DNA from: an uncultured Pelagibacteraceae bacterium
Lineage (GTDB): Bacteria; Pseudomonadota; Alphaproteobacteria; Pelagibacterales; Pelagibacteraceae
NCBI GenBank assembly: GCA_902591755.1
Contig: CACJBX010000002.1
Coordinates: 62,001 to 126,000, forward strand
Direction of reading: 5' to 3'
DNA length: 64,000 bases
Shown here one piece after another: positions 28,533 to 40,700 of the stretch. A program made the position numbers and the translations under genes. How positions within the stretch are numbered: position 1 is the stretch's first letter; each line of letters begins with the position of its first letter. The notes under the pieces were generated by a model that did not search any database, was not told where the DNA came from, and saw only the letters and a list, made by a program, of their open reading frames with translations.

Positions 28533-28924
28533 TTAATCTTTTGAGTTATAACGTATGCAATTGAATATTCTCTTTCATCTGATAATGACAGAAAAATTTT
28601 AATTTTTTTCAACTTAAGTTTTCTTTTTAATATATTTTTTAACTTATTGCTTAAAGTAAGGTAGGGTTTACCACTTCTTTTTTTTGATACATTTATATCT
28701 TTAAAATTAATATTATGAGCAAAACCAGTGCCAAGAGATTTTACGAAAGCTTCCTTAGCAGCGAATCTTTTCGAAAAAAACAAAGTTTTCTGATTAATTT
28801 TTTTTGAGTCTTTAATTTCACTAGATGTGAATATTCTATTAATAAATTTTTTGTTTTTAATAAGTTTTTTTATACGACTATTTTTAACAATATCTGTCCC
28901 TACACCAAAAATATTCAAAGTCAT
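28529..28924 (-). CDS. acpS: Holo-[acyl-carrier-protein] synthase
   Basis: NIFGVGTDIVKNSRIKKLI, FSKRFAAKEAFVKSLGTGF, SLSDEREYSIAYVI. Confidence 0.92.
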   Translation of the reverse strand: MTLNIFGVGTDIVKNSRIKKLIKNKKFINRIFTSSEIKDSKKINQKTLFFSKRFAAKEAFVKSLGTGFAHNINFKDINVSKKRSGKPYLTLSNKLKNILKRKLKLKKIKIFLSLSDEREYSIAYVITQKIK

Positions 28925-29634
28925 CTTACGATCTTTTTGAATTCTTTAATAATACTGGGCATACCAGACTCTAAACTTTCTCCTATGATAAAGTGACCAA
29001 TATTAAATTCTTTTATGTATGGAATTTTTCTCAAAATTTTTGTTGTTTTATAATCTAAGCCGTGTCCTGCATGTACTTCGATATCATAATCAAATGCTAA
29101 TTTACTTGCATTTTTAATTCTCTTTAGTTCATTTGAAAATTTTGCACCTTTTTTAATTAAAATTGATATTTTTCCTGTGTGCAGCTCAACGCATTTTGTT
29201 CCTATTTTTTTTGAGATTTCAATATTTTGTTTTGAAGGGTCTATAAATAAACTTGTTCTGATTTTAGCTTTATTAAGTCTGGATATAATTTCTTTTAAAT
29301 TATGAAAATTTTTTTTTAAATCTATTCCCCCCTCTGTGGTAATTTCTTTTCTTTTTTCTGGTACTATACAAACATAATTAGGCATGTTTCTAAGAGCAAT
29401 TTTTAACATTTTGTTATTACATGCCATCTCTAAGTTTATTTTAATTTTTTTTTTACAAAGTTTTTTTAAATCTAAATCTTTAATATGTCTTCTGTCTTCT
29501 CTAAGATGAACTGTAATGGAGTCAGCTCCAGAATTAATTGCAATATCTGCAAATTTTAAAATATTTGGATGATTTTCTCCTCTAGCATTTCTTAACGTAG
29601 CCACATGATCAATGTTAACACCGAGTTTAGACAT
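28921..29634 (-). CDS. pdxJ: Pyridoxine 5'-phosphate synthase
   Basis: LGVNIDHVATLRNARGE, GADSITVHLREDRRHI, LEMACNNKML, VCIVPEKRKEITTEGG, VHAGHGLDY. Confidence 0.95.
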   Translation of the reverse strand: MSKLGVNIDHVATLRNARGENHPNILKFADIAINSGADSITVHLREDRRHIKDLDLKKLCKKKIKINLEMACNNKMLKIALRNMPNYVCIVPEKRKEITTEGGIDLKKNFHNLKEIISRLNKAKIRTSLFIDPSKQNIEISKKIGTKCVELHTGKISILIKKGAKFSNELKRIKNASKLAFDYDIEVHAGHGLDYKTTKILRKIPYIKEFNIGHFIIGESLESGMPSIIKEFKKIVR

Positions 29635-30215
29635 TATCTTAGATATCTACTTCCTGGTTTTGTAATTTGGATATTCTTTAAAGAAGTTGGTAATTTATTT
29701 CTCTTATAAACAGGAATATCTAATTTTACTTGAGATATAATTTTTTTGGACATTTTTAATTTTTTCGACCTGTCTATTAAGCAAGCAATTCCAACAAACT
29801 TTCCACCAAACTTTTTAATAAGTCTTACACACTCCAATGAAGATTTTCCTGTAGTTATTACGTCTTCTACTATTAATATTTTTGCTTTTTTTTTAATATT
29901 AAAACCTCTTCTAAGTTTAAATTTTTTATCTACTCTTTCACAAAAAATAGTCTCTTTGTTTAACAATCTTCCTATCTCATAACCAATAATTACTCCTCCC
30001 ATTGCTGGGGATAGTATGATGTCAAAAGTTTTAATATTTCTTTTAATTTTTGTTGCCAAGGAACTTATAAATTTTTTAGCTTGAGTTGGTTTGCTTAAAA
30101 GCTTAGCACATTGAACATATTGGGGTGAATGTAGACCAGATGAAAGTACGAAGTGTCCCTCTAAAAGAGCGTCAGTTTTTTTTAAAACTGCCAAAGAATT
30201 TTTTAAAGAAAGCAT
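29634..30215 (-). CDS. pyrE: Orotate phosphoribosyltransferase
   Basis: ALLEGHFVLSSGLHSPQYVQCAKLL, LSPAMGGVIIGYEIGRLL, ILIVEDVITTGKSSLECVRLI. Confidence 0.92.
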   Translation of the reverse strand: MLSLKNSLAVLKKTDALLEGHFVLSSGLHSPQYVQCAKLLSKPTQAKKFISSLATKIKRNIKTFDIILSPAMGGVIIGYEIGRLLNKETIFCERVDKKFKLRRGFNIKKKAKILIVEDVITTGKSSLECVRLIKKFGGKFVGIACLIDRSKKLKMSKKIISQVKLDIPVYKRNKLPTSLKNIQITKPGSRYLR

Positions 30216-31914
30216 ATTTTTTGTTTTTGTGTCTAATAATTTTAAATTTATACTCTCTTTGTTTTAACTCACTTATTAATTTTGTAAAGTTTTTGAGATC
30301 AGAAATAATTAGATTAAATCTAAAATTAATGGAGGTTTTAGTTTTTTCTACCATTTCAACACTAGAAATGTTTACATGATTTTCTCCAATCATCGTTGTC
30401 ACTGTTCCAAGAACACCTGGTTTATCAGGTAACGAGATCCAAAGAGTAGTATTATATATTTTGTCGGTTGGTTTAGAATTTTCTCTATATAGCCAATATC
30501 TCCTAATTGCGGCTCTTGCTTTACCTGTTTTAGCTGAACTTAACCAATGTAAAGATGGTGACTCTTTCTTTGATGTTATAATCTTAACCACATCACCATT
30601 TCTTAGGATACTTTGTAAATGACTGTCTTTACCATTTATTTCTGATCCAATAGCTGTATCTCCAACTTGTGTATGTACAGCATAAGCAAAATCTATTGGA
30701 GTAGCGTCTTTTGGAAGTTTAATCACAGATCCCTTTGGTGTAAAGCAAAATACATTTTCTTGAAACATCTGAAGTTTAGTATATTCATAAAAATCCTCTG
30801 GATTTTCATTTCTCTCAATTATTTCAACTAGATCTTTTAACCAATCGTATTCTTTCCAAGTTAAAGAATTAAATTTTTCAGAAGATTTATATTTCCAATG
30901 AGATGCAATTCCTCTTTGAGCGTATTCATGCATCTGCATTGTTCTTAATTGAATTTCAATAGGTCTTTTGTTTGGACCAATTATAGCGGTATGTAATGAT
31001 TGATATTTGTTTATTTTTGGAGATGAAATATAATCTTTAAATCTTCCTGGTATACAATTCCACTTTTTGTGGAATACACCCAAAGTCTTGTAGCAATCTG
31101 ATACATCGTCAACAATTACCCTAAATCCGATTATATCTGTGATTTGCTCTAGTGAAGTTCTTTTTTTTTGAATTTTTCTCCAAATAGAAAAAGGAGTTTT
31201 CTCTCTACCAAATATTTTAACATTTAATCCTTCTTCTTTTAAAATTTTTTGAAACTCCTCAGAAATCATATTAAAATTTGAAATATTATTTTCTTTTATT
31301 TCATCAAGTCTTTTCTTAACGAGATGTCTTGCTTCAGGATTTAAAATTTCAAAAGAAAGATCTTCCAACTCATCTCTAATTCTATTCATGCCCATTCTGT
31401 CTGCTAATGGAGCATATATTTCCATCGTTTCTTTAGCTTTTCTAATTTGTTTTTCTTTGAGTTTTACAAATTTAATTGTTCTCATGTTATGAAGTCTGTC
31501 AGCTAATTTTACAAGAAGGACTCTTATGTCTTTAGAGGTTGCAATGATTAATTTTCTAAAATTTTCAGCTTTAGAGTCTTGAGCTGCTTGATTTTCAAAT
31601 GCAGAGATTTTTGTGACACCTTCCACTAAATCAGCAACTTCTTGACCAAATTCTTCCTTGATTGTTTTATAAGTAGCTTTAGTATCTTCAATCGTATCGT
31701 GTAATAATCCGGTTGCAATAGTTGCGCTATCAAGTTTTAAATCTGAAAGAATATTTGCTACAGCTATTGGGTGAATAATATATGGCACACCTTCATCTCT
31801 TTTTTGTTTCTTGTGTGCCTCGAGAGCAAAATTATAAGCTTTAGTTAAAGTTGTCGGGTTTAAAAACTTATTATATTCCCTTACCTTATTTATTAATTCT
31901 TCAGATTTAAGCAT
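30172..31914 (-). CDS. RelA/SpoT-family (p)ppGpp synthetase/hydrolase
   Basis: HD domain (VPYIIHPIAVANIL, ATGLLHDTIEDT, KLADRLHNMRTI), synthetase RFKDYISSPKINKYQSLHT, TGS domain (TPKGSVIKLPKDATPIDFAYAVHTQVG), C-terminal ACT. Confidence 0.93.
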   Translation of the reverse strand: MLKSEELINKVREYNKFLNPTTLTKAYNFALEAHKKQKRDEGVPYIIHPIAVANILSDLKLDSATIATGLLHDTIEDTKATYKTIKEEFGQEVADLVEGVTKISAFENQAAQDSKAENFRKLIIATSKDIRVLLVKLADRLHNMRTIKFVKLKEKQIRKAKETMEIYAPLADRMGMNRIRDELEDLSFEILNPEARHLVKKRLDEIKENNISNFNMISEEFQKILKEEGLNVKIFGREKTPFSIWRKIQKKRTSLEQITDIIGFRVIVDDVSDCYKTLGVFHKKWNCIPGRFKDYISSPKINKYQSLHTAIIGPNKRPIEIQLRTMQMHEYAQRGIASHWKYKSSEKFNSLTWKEYDWLKDLVEIIERNENPEDFYEYTKLQMFQENVFCFTPKGSVIKLPKDATPIDFAYAVHTQVGDTAIGSEINGKDSHLQSILRNGDVVKIITSKKESPSLHWLSSAKTGKARAAIRRYWLYRENSKPTDKIYNTTLWISLPDKPGVLGTVTTMIGENHVNISSVEMVEKTKTSINFRFNLIISDLKNFTKLISELKQREYKFKIIRHKNKKYAFFKKFFGSFKKN

Positions 31915-32458
31915 TTTTAATTATACCATTACTTTGATAAATCTTTATATCACTAATTGATTTGGGGTTTAATTTTTTTATTAAAATATCTATTTTTTGC
32001 TTATTTTTTGGATGTATCCAGTTTTTTTTTATTTCATATAATGGAATTAAAGTAAAATTTCTTTGATGCATTCTTGGGTGTGGAGTAATAATTTTTTCTC
32101 CTTTATGAATAATGCTTTTGCAAGTATTGTTGAAATCAATAATATCAATATCGCAAGTTCGTGATGCGTTTTTTATACTTTTTTTTCTTCCTAATAATGT
32201 TTCTATTTTTTTTATTTTTTCGAACAATTCGATAATTGTTAAATCTGTTTTACATTCAATAATGAGGTTTAAAAATTTTGGATTCGATTGGTTTGGCCAC
32301 GATGGTGTTTCGTAAAGTTTTGAGACTTTAAGAAAGTAACAAAAATGCGATAAATGTAACTTAGTTTTTTCAATATTATCTGCTCTATTTCCCAAATTTG
32401 AGCCTAGTGCCAGTATGATTGTATTATGATGATCTTCTAAAATATCTTGCTTTATCAC
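31907..32458 (-). CDS. folK: 2-amino-4-hydroxy-6-hydroxymethyldihydropteridine pyrophosphokinase
   Basis: [79 protein letters not shown] at 32458 is one plausible start; the track start lies deep in smpB. Confidence 0.85.
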   Translation of the reverse strand: MIKQDILEDHHNTIILALGSNLGNRADNIEKTKLHLSHFCYFLKVSKLYETPSWPNQSNPKFLNLIIECKTDLTIIELFEKIKKIETLLGRKKSIKNASRTCDIDIIDFNNTCKSIIHKGEKIITPHPRMHQRNFTLIPLYEIKKNWIHPKNKQKIDILIKKLNPKSISDIKIYQSNGIIKNA

Positions 32459-32891
32459 GGTTCCAGTCCCTTGTTTTTTTTGTTTGTCGTTTATCAAACC
32501 TTTTTTTACCTTTTGCGACGGCAATCTCCAACTTTGCTCTCCCTTTTTTAAAATACATTTTAAGAGGTATCAGTGACAATCCATCTCTATTAACTTTACC
32601 AATTAATTTTTTTATTTCTCTTTTGTTTAACAACAGCTTTCTCTCTTCTCTAGGATTATGGTTAGTAAAACTTGCCTCTTTATAGATTGGTATGTGTGAA
32701 TTTACTAAAAAAAACTCACCATCTTTTTCAATAGCATATGATTCTGCTATATTTACTTTTCCTGCTCTCACAGACTTAATCTCAGATCCTTTTAATACAA
32801 TTCCTGCCTCTAAAATTTCTTGAAAAAAAAAATTAAAGGATGCTTTTCTATTTAAACAAATTATTTTGTGTCCAGGTTCTTTTTTTACCAT
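32424..32891 (-). CDS. smpB: SsrA-binding protein SmpB
   Basis: [43 protein letters not shown]...[33 protein letters not shown]. Confidence 0.96.
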   Translation of the reverse strand: MVKKEPGHKIICLNRKASFNFFFQEILEAGIVLKGSEIKSVRAGKVNIAESYAIEKDGEFFLVNSHIPIYKEASFTNHNPREERKLLLNKREIKKLIGKVNRDGLSLIPLKMYFKKGRAKLEIAVAKGKKRFDKRQTKKTRDWNRDKARYFRRSS

Positions 32892-32892
32892 G

Positions 32893-33774
32893 CTACAATA
32901 ATTTTGCAGACAATAATGCTTCTTTTACTTTTTCTTTAGTGGATTTTTGTATTTTAACTAATGGCAGTCTAACATCATCACTGCACAGACCTAAAAGTTT
33001 GGCTGCATATTTTGCAGGTGCTGGATTGCTTTCAATAAATAGAGCTTTATGAAGTGGTTGAAGCAAAGCATTAATTCTTTCAGCCTCTTTAATTTCATTA
33101 CCAGAATTTGATTTTGAAAATTTTTGAAAATCAGAACATAACTTGGGTGCTATATTTGCTGTAACTGAAATTATACCAACCCCTCCTCTTTTATTAAATT
33201 CAAAAGCAAGACCATCTTCACCAGTTAGCTGAATAAAATCAGGACCCAATTTTTTTAAAGTTTGATCAAGTCTATTTAGGTCTCCTGTCGCATCTTTTAC
33301 ACCTGCGATATTTTTAAGTTCATAAAGTCTTGCCATTGTATCAACTGACATATCAATAACGCAGCGACTTGGAATATTATAAATAATAATTGGCAAGCTA
33401 GTATTATCATTAATTGATTTATAATGTTGATATAAACCTTCTTGTGTTGGTTTGTTGTAATATGGAGTAACTACAAGTACTCCATCTGCTCCTGCCTTTT
33501 CTGCATGCTTTGTTAAAGCTACAGCTTCAGTTGTAGAATTTGATCCAGTGCCAGCAATTACCGGGATTTTGCCTTTTGCTTCTTTAATACAAAGCTCAAT
33601 GACTTTTTCATGCTCTTCATGGCTCAATGTGGGCGATTCACCAGTTGTTCCTGCGGGAACTAAACCATTTGTGCCATTTTCAATATGAAAATTTATTAGT
33701 TTGATATAACAATCTTCGTCTAATTTATTATTCTTAAACGGAGTTAATAACGCAACATTTGATCCTTTAAACAT
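32893..33774 (-). CDS. dapA: 4-hydroxy-tetrahydrodipicolinate synthase
   Basis: [75 protein letters not shown]. Confidence 0.96.
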   Translation of the reverse strand: MFKGSNVALLTPFKNNKLDEDCYIKLINFHIENGTNGLVPAGTTGESPTLSHEEHEKVIELCIKEAKGKIPVIAGTGSNSTTEAVALTKHAEKAGADGVLVVTPYYNKPTQEGLYQHYKSINDNTSLPIIIYNIPSRCVIDMSVDTMARLYELKNIAGVKDATGDLNRLDQTLKKLGPDFIQLTGEDGLAFEFNKRGGVGIISVTANIAPKLCSDFQKFSKSNSGNEIKEAERINALLQPLHKALFIESNPAPAKYAAKLLGLCSDDVRLPLVKIQKSTKEKVKEALLSAKLL

Positions 33775-33814
33775 ATAACTTTATAACATAGATTGTCGAT
33801 TCATTTACAAAAAT

Positions 33815-36064
33815 ATGATCTTTTTTAAAATATTTATCAAATTTATTTTAATCTTTCTGTTAATTTTAGGCTCATATTCATTTTCAAGTGAGTTAATTAT
33901 TCCACCAAAAAAACCAACATTATCCGATGAGGTTAAAAAAAAGATTATATCAAAAAAGAATATTATACCTCCAATAAAACCTACAGTTAAAAAAGATAAA
34001 GAAATTCAAGAAGAAAAAAAAGAAAAAGTTGAAAAAAAAGAAACTGATAAGGATTTTCAAAATATAGGGATTTTGCTACCTAAAAAGAAACCAACAATAA
34101 TTGTTAAAAAGACAGAGACAAAAAAGGAGAAAGTTAAAAAATCAAAATACTATAGTAAAAAAGACGTAAAAATAGCTCAACAATCTTTAGATTTAATTAA
34201 AAGAAAAAAGTGGCAAAGTGCAATCAAAATTGCCTCTCGTGCAAAAGATAAGTCAATTTATGATTTCACAATGTGGAGATACCTATTAGAAAGAAACAAT
34301 AATGCAAATTATTCTGACTATAGTTCATTTTTAAAAAGAAATGAAACTTATCCTCGTCGTGGTAGAATTGAATATCTATCTGAAAAGAAATTATCAGTTA
34401 AAAAAATTGGTCACAAAAAAATAATAAATTTATTCGAGGATAAAAAACCATTAAGTGGATACGGAGAGATAGTTTTGGGGGAAAGCTTATTACAAGATGG
34501 GCAAAATGTAGACGGTATAAAGTTGATAAAAAAAGGATGGATTACTGCCGATTTATCTAAAGCAGAACTTAGACCTACATACAAACGAATAAAAAAATAT
34601 TTATCATCAGAAGATCATATTAAAAGGGCTGATTACCTAGCTTGGGAAAATAAATATTGGGATTTAAAAAGAATGTTAAGATATTTACCGAAAGATTATC
34701 AGCTTCTTTATACTGCAAGGCAATTGCTAATGAGTAAATCATATGGTGTAGACAATGCAATTTCAAAAGTGCCTGAAAGTTTCAGAAATGACCCAGGTCT
34801 TAACTATGACAGATTAAAATGGAGAAGAAAAAGAGGTCGAGTAGATAGCTCATTAGAAATTTTGTTAAACATTAAGAATACTAAGAGTTATATGGTGAGA
34901 CCAGACAAATGGTGGGTGGAAAGGTCAATTATTGGTAGATCATTAATTTATAAAAAGAAATATCAAACAGCTTACAAAATTGTCAATAACCACTCATTAG
35001 AACAAGGAACTCCAGAATACGCTGAGGCAGAATGGTTTAGTGGATGGATTGCTTTAAGTTTCTTAAATGATCCAATTTTAGCAAGAGAACACTTTAAGTC
35101 TTTTTATCAAAATGTTGGTTATCCAATAAGTTTGTCTAGAGGAGCATTTTGGTTAGGAAGAACATATGAAAAACTGGGTGACCCCGTAACAGCTGATAAA
35201 TATTACAGTGAAGCATCTAAATTTCCGACTACATATTATGGGCAACTTGCACATATGAAAATTAAACCAGACGAAACATTTTCTTTAAATGAAACTATGA
35301 AAGCAAACGATAAATACAAAAAAGAATTTCAGGACAAGAAATTATATAAACTTGTTTATTTACTTTATGAGATAGAAAGAGATAAATATACAAAACATAT
35401 TTTACGTCATTTAGCTCTTGATAATATAGATCAAGGAAGTGAAGTTCTAGCTGCAGAACTTGCTACTGAAATTTCAAGATATGATTTTGCAATTCAGATA
35501 TCTAAATTAGCATCTTATGAAAAAAGATTTCACAATCAATATAACTATCCTGTTATCAGCACACCAACTATGGTTGGAGGAAGAAAAATTCCTAACCCTG
35601 CATTGATACTTGCAGTTATAAGACAAGAGAGTGAATTTGATAGTAAAGCAAATAGTTACGCTGGTGCGAGAGGTATGATGCAACTTATGACTTACACAGC
35701 TAAGATTGTTGCAAAACAAGCTAAGCTACCATATTCAAAATCAAGATTAACTTCAGATCCTGAATACAATATTAATTTAGGGTCTCATTATTTAGCAGGA
35801 CTAATTTTAGAATATGATGGTGCCTACCCTTTTGCTATTGCCGCTTATAATGCGGGCCCTAAAAGAGTAAGATATTGGAAAAAAATAAATAAAAATCCTC
35901 AAAAGGATCAAGTGGATTATGTTGATTGGATTGAGCTTATTAAATTTAAAGAAACAAGAAATTATGTTCAAAGAGTATTAGAAAATTATAACGTTTATCG
36001 ATACGTGTTAGAACAAAAGCCTATAAAAATGAAAGATTTTTTTGCTAATTACCCATTGTACTAA
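33815..36064 (+). CDS. Soluble lytic murein transglycosylase (Slt-like)
   Basis: N-terminal signal peptide and C-terminal SLT domain: ILAVIRQESEFDSKANSYAGARGMMQLMTYTAK...NINLGSHYLAGLI...AIAAYNAGPKRVRYW...ETRNYVQRVLENYNVYR. Confidence 0.9.
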   Translation: MIFFKIFIKFILIFLLILGSYSFSSELIIPPKKPTLSDEVKKKIISKKNIIPPIKPTVKKDKEIQEEKKEKVEKKETDKDFQNIGILLPKKKPTIIVKKTETKKEKVKKSKYYSKKDVKIAQQSLDLIKRKKWQSAIKIASRAKDKSIYDFTMWRYLLERNNNANYSDYSSFLKRNETYPRRGRIEYLSEKKLSVKKIGHKKIINLFEDKKPLSGYGEIVLGESLLQDGQNVDGIKLIKKGWITADLSKAELRPTYKRIKKYLSSEDHIKRADYLAWENKYWDLKRMLRYLPKDYQLLYTARQLLMSKSYGVDNAISKVPESFRNDPGLNYDRLKWRRKRGRVDSSLEILLNIKNTKSYMVRPDKWWVERSIIGRSLIYKKKYQTAYKIVNNHSLEQGTPEYAEAEWFSGWIALSFLNDPILAREHFKSFYQNVGYPISLSRGAFWLGRTYEKLGDPVTADKYYSEASKFPTTYYGQLAHMKIKPDETFSLNETMKANDKYKKEFQDKKLYKLVYLLYEIERDKYTKHILRHLALDNIDQGSEVLAAELATEISRYDFAIQISKLASYEKRFHNQYNYPVISTPTMVGGRKIPNPALILAVIRQESEFDSKANSYAGARGMMQLMTYTAKIVAKQAKLPYSKSRLTSDPEYNINLGSHYLAGLILEYDGAYPFAIAAYNAGPKRVRYWKKINKNPQKDQVDYVDWIELIKFKETRNYVQRVLENYNVYRYVLEQKPIKMKDFFANYPLY

Positions 36065-36075
36065 TTTCTGAAAAA

Positions 36076-36170
36076 TGGCGGAAGGAGAGGGATTCGAACC
36101 CTCGGTACACCTTTTCAAGCGTACGGCGGTTTAGCAAACCGCTGGTTTAAACCAGCTCACCCATCCTTCC
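36076..36170 (-). tRNA. tRNA-Ser (anticodon GCU)
   Basis: Minus strand GGAAGGATGGGTGAGCTGGTTTAAACCAGCGGTTTGCTAAACCGCC...GGTTCGAATCCCTCTCCTTCCGCCA; acceptor stem GGAAGGA/TCCTTCC, long variable arm, CCA encoded. Confidence 0.95.
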
Positions 36171-36232
36171 TTATATACTGTGTAACTTGAAATCATTGAA
36201 TATTCAATATTTATCAAGTAATTTCTCAAAAA

Positions 36233-37486
36233 ATGAAAAATAAATATTCTATATTTTCTTTAATAAAGAATGCTTTTAGCAACCATGAAAATTGGCAAAG
36301 AGCATGGAGAGATCCTGAACCTAAAAAAGAGTATGATGCTGTAATTGTTGGTGGCGGCGGTCACGGTTTAGCCACTGCATATTATTTAGCAAAAAAACAT
36401 AATTTAACAAACATTGCTGTCGTTGAAAAAGGTTGGATTGGTGGAGGTAACACTGGAAGAAATACTACAATTATCAGATCAAATTATTTATGGGACGCCA
36501 GTGCAGGTTTATATGATCACGCATTAAAGATTTGGGAAGGTTTGTCCCAAGAACTTAATTACAATGTAATGTTCAGCCAAAGAGGAGTTATGAATTTAGC
36601 TCATAATTTACAAGATGTAAGAGACCTAAAAAGAAGAACTCACGCAAATAGATTAAATGGTATTGATGCTGTTTGGTTGGAAACAGATGAAGTAAAAAAG
36701 TTTTGTCCAATAATAAATACATCGCAGGATATAAGATATCCAGTCTTAGGTGGAACTCTACAAAAAAGAGCTGGTACAGCTAGACATGATGCTGTTGCTT
36801 GGGGTTATGCAAGAGGCGCTGATGAAATGGGAGTTGATATAATTCAAAATTGTGAAGTTAAAGGTATTAAAAGAAGTGGGGATACAGTTGAAGGTCTAGA
36901 AACAACAAAAGGATTTATTAAAACAAAAAAGATTGGTGTTGTTGCTGCGGGACATTCTAGTGTGATAGCAAATATGGCAGGACTTAAGTTGCCACTTGAA
37001 AGCAAACCCTTGCAAGCGCTTGTATCGGAGCCAGTAAAACCAATAATTGATACTGTTGTAATGTCAAATGCTGTTCATGCTTATGTAAGTCAATCAGATA
37101 AAGGTGAATTAGTGATTGGTGCAGGAACTGACTCATATGTTTCTTACACACAAAAGGGAAGCTTTAATATTGTAGAAGAAACACTTAAAGCCATATTAGA
37201 ATTATATCCAATTTTTAGTAGAATGAAGATGTTAAGACAATGGGGTGGAATTGTTGACATTTGTCCAGATGCAAGCCCAATAATTAGTAAAACATCAATC
37301 AAAGGACTTTATTTTAATTGTGGTTGGGGAACTGGTGGATTTAAAGCAACACCTGGTTCGGGCGATTTATTTGCTCATACAATCGCTAATGATGAACCTC
37401 ATAAATTAAATGCTGCATTTAACATTAATAGATTTGTAAGTGGCGATCTAGTAGATGAACATGGAGCAGCAGCTGTTGCCCACTAA
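36233..37486 (+). CDS. soxB: Sarcosine oxidase beta subunit
   Basis: [23 protein letters not shown]..., [58 protein letters not shown]. Confidence 0.95.
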   Translation: MKNKYSIFSLIKNAFSNHENWQRAWRDPEPKKEYDAVIVGGGGHGLATAYYLAKKHNLTNIAVVEKGWIGGGNTGRNTTIIRSNYLWDASAGLYDHALKIWEGLSQELNYNVMFSQRGVMNLAHNLQDVRDLKRRTHANRLNGIDAVWLETDEVKKFCPIINTSQDIRYPVLGGTLQKRAGTARHDAVAWGYARGADEMGVDIIQNCEVKGIKRSGDTVEGLETTKGFIKTKKIGVVAAGHSSVIANMAGLKLPLESKPLQALVSEPVKPIIDTVVMSNAVHAYVSQSDKGELVIGAGTDSYVSYTQKGSFNIVEETLKAILELYPIFSRMKMLRQWGGIVDICPDASPIISKTSIKGLYFNCGWGTGGFKATPGSGDLFAHTIANDEPHKLNAAFNINRFVSGDLVDEHGAAAVAH

Positions 37487-37761
37487 TGTTTTTAATTAAT
37501 TGTCCATATTGTGGTGAAAGAGATCAATCAGAATTTGTTTCTGGTGGTGAAGCTCATATAGCAAGACCCAAACAACCTACCGAATTAAATGATGATCAAT
37601 GGGCAGAATATTTGTTTATGAGAAAAAATATTAAGGGTATCCAATTTGAAAGATGGAATCATGCACATGGATGTAGAAAATGGTTTAATGTAGCTCGTGA
37701 CACCTCAAATGATAAAATAGAAAAAATATACAAAATGGGTGAACAACCACCAAAATTATAA
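37486..37761 (+). CDS. soxD: Sarcosine oxidase delta subunit
   Basis: [28 protein letters not shown]...YLFMRKNIKGIQFERWNHAHGCRKWFNVARDT. Confidence 0.96.
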   Translation: MFLINCPYCGERDQSEFVSGGEAHIARPKQPTELNDDQWAEYLFMRKNIKGIQFERWNHAHGCRKWFNVARDTSNDKIEKIYKMGEQPPKL

Positions 37762-40700
37762 TGTCCAAAAATCTAAGAATAAATAATAAACAATTTGTAG
37801 ACGAAACTAGAAAACTATCTTTTGTTTTTAATGGAAAAAAATTATACGGATATAAAGGCGATACACTAGCCTCTGCCCTTCTTTCAAATGATATTCATCT
37901 TGTGGGAAGAAGTTTTAAGTACCATAGACCAAGAGGAATAATGACTTCCGGTTCTGAGGAACCAAATGCAATTCTTCAAATAGGAAATGACGATGCTTTA
38001 ACAGAGCCTAACGTACGAGCTACTGAAATCGAGTTATATGATGGTTTAATTTGTAACAGTCAGAATTGTTGGCCAAGTGTAAACTTTGATATAGGTGGAA
38101 TAAATAATTTTTTATCACCTCTCCTTCCTGCGGGTTTTTATTATAAAACATTTATGTGGCCAGCAAGTTTTTGGGAAAAGTACGAATACTTTATTCGTAA
38201 GTCTGCTGGCTTAGGAAAATCCCCAACGAAACAAGATCCGGATATGTACGACCATAGATATATGCACTGTGATATCTTGATAGTTGGAGGTGGTGTTTCT
38301 GGTTTAATAGCGGCTAAAATAGCTTCTGATGATAATAAAAAGGTTTTATTGTTAGAGGATAAGGAATTACTGGGAGGTTCATTAATTTATGATGATAATG
38401 ATATCTCTAAAATTGATAATCAAAAAAGCAGTGAATGGTTAAAAAAGCTCATTGAAAACATTAAAAATGATAAAAATATCATTATTAAAACTAGAACAAG
38501 TCTTGCTGCTTATCATAATTATAACTTTTTACTAGCAAGGCAAAATTTAACTGATCATTTAAGTGTTAATGACCGTAATAATAAAATCAGACAAAGACTT
38601 TACAAAATAAGAGCAAAAAAAGTAATTATCTCCACTGGGGCTATAGAAAGACCTCAAGTTTTTCATAACAACGACAGACCCGGTATAATGTTGGCATCTG
38701 CTGTAAAAAAATACATAGACTATTATGGTGTTAGATGTGGTTTGGAAAATGTTATATTTACCAATAACGACAGTGCCTATGAAACAGCTTTATCTTTACA
38801 TAAATCAGGCACAAAATTAAATGCAATAGTAGATATTAGAGAAAATTCATCTTCAGAAATAGTAAATAAAGTAAAAAGTTTAGGAGTACAAATATATTGG
38901 AAACATACAATAGTAAACACTAAAGGTTATAAAAGAATTAACAAAGTAGCAATAATGAAGCTAAATGATAAAGGCAATGATGTTATCGGAAAAAAGATTG
39001 AATTAAATTGCGATTGCTTGGCAATTTCTGGTGGCTGGACCCCTATGGTTCATCTATTTACACAATCTGGTGGTAAACTTAAGTTTGATAATAAAGATAA
39101 TATTTTTGTTCCAGATAAAACAAATTTGAATCAATTAAGTATTGGTTCTGCAAAAGGAGATTTTGAATTAGATGATGTTTTAAAAAACTCAATAAAAGAT
39201 ACAAAAAAGTTTTTGCAGATTGAAAATTCTAATTTTGATAAAATTGATGTTCAATGCTCTAAGGAAAAAGAGAAAAAAAATATATGGTTACTTCCATCAG
39301 ATAAACCTTTAAGTAAAACAAAACCATTTTTAGATTATCAAAATGATAGCACTGCAAAAGATATAAAATTAGCTTTACGAGAAGGCTTTAAATCAATTGA
39401 ACATGTAAAAAGATATACAACGACTGGCATGGGTACTGATCAAGGTAAACTTGCTAACATGCATGCCTTAGGTATAGTTGCTGATACAACTAATACTAAT
39501 ATGGGTGATCTAGGTACGACAACGTTTAGACCTCCATATACTCCACTCACTTTTGGAACCATAGTAGGTAGAAACGTTGGACAATTTTTTGATATTTTTA
39601 GAAAAACTCCTATGCATGACTGGCATGTTGATAATAATGCAAAGTTTGAAAATGTCGGCCAATGGAAACGTGCTTGGTATTATCCAAAAGATGGTGAAAC
39701 AATGCATGATGCTGTGCAAAGAGAAAGCAAAGCTGCAAGAGAATCTAGTGGAATATTAGATGCTTCAACACTCGGTAAAATCGACATTCAAGGAACTGAT
39801 GCAAATGAGTTTCTTAATAGGGTTTACACAAATGCTTGGTCAAAATTGCAAATAGGTAAGTGTAGGTATGGTTTAATGTTAAATGAAGATGGAATGGTTT
39901 ACGATGATGGAGTGACAACAAAACTAGGTGAAAATCACTATTTAATGACAACAACAACTGGTGGTGCTGCAAATGTCATGTCTAAACTTGAAGATTATTT
40001 GCAAACAGAATGGCCAGAATTAGATGTATTTTTAACATCAGTTACGGATCATTATGCAACAGCGAGTGTATGTGGTCCAAACGCAAAAAAAATCATTAAT
40101 AAAATTTTTAAAGATTTAGATTTATCTGATGAAAGTTTCCCACATATGTCATTTAAAGAAGTAAAGCTAGGAAATATAAATTGTAGAGTCATGCGGATAA
40201 GTTTTACAGGTGAACTAAGTTATGAAATCAATGTGGAAGCATCATACGGAAAATATATTTGGGAAAAATGTATTGAAGCTGGAAAAGAATTTAACATTAC
40301 TCCTTATGGAACTGAAACTATGCACCTTTTAAGGGCTGAAAAAGGATTTATCATTGTTGGCCAAGATACTGATGGAACAATGACACCAGTAGATCTTCAA
40401 ATGGATTGGATAATTAGTAAAAAAAAATATGACTTTATTGGTAAACGATCTCTATATAGAAGCGATACTATTAGAGAAGATAGAAAACAATTAGTCGGAC
40501 TTTTAACTGATGACCCTAATGAAATTTTAGAGGAAGGTGCTCAAATTATTAAAGACGAAAATAAAAAGCCTATAAATATGCTTGGACATGTAACTTCAAG
40601 CTATTTCAGTCCAACTTTAAAAAAATCAATTGCTTTAGCAGTTTTGAAAGAAGGTAAAAAACTCAAGGGACAAAAACTCTTGGTTCCAATGATAGATAAA

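Noticed and set aside
36171-36232. Glycine riboswitch upstream of soxB
   Set aside because: Only about 60 bp of AT-rich DNA; no glycine aptamer core or tandem structure.
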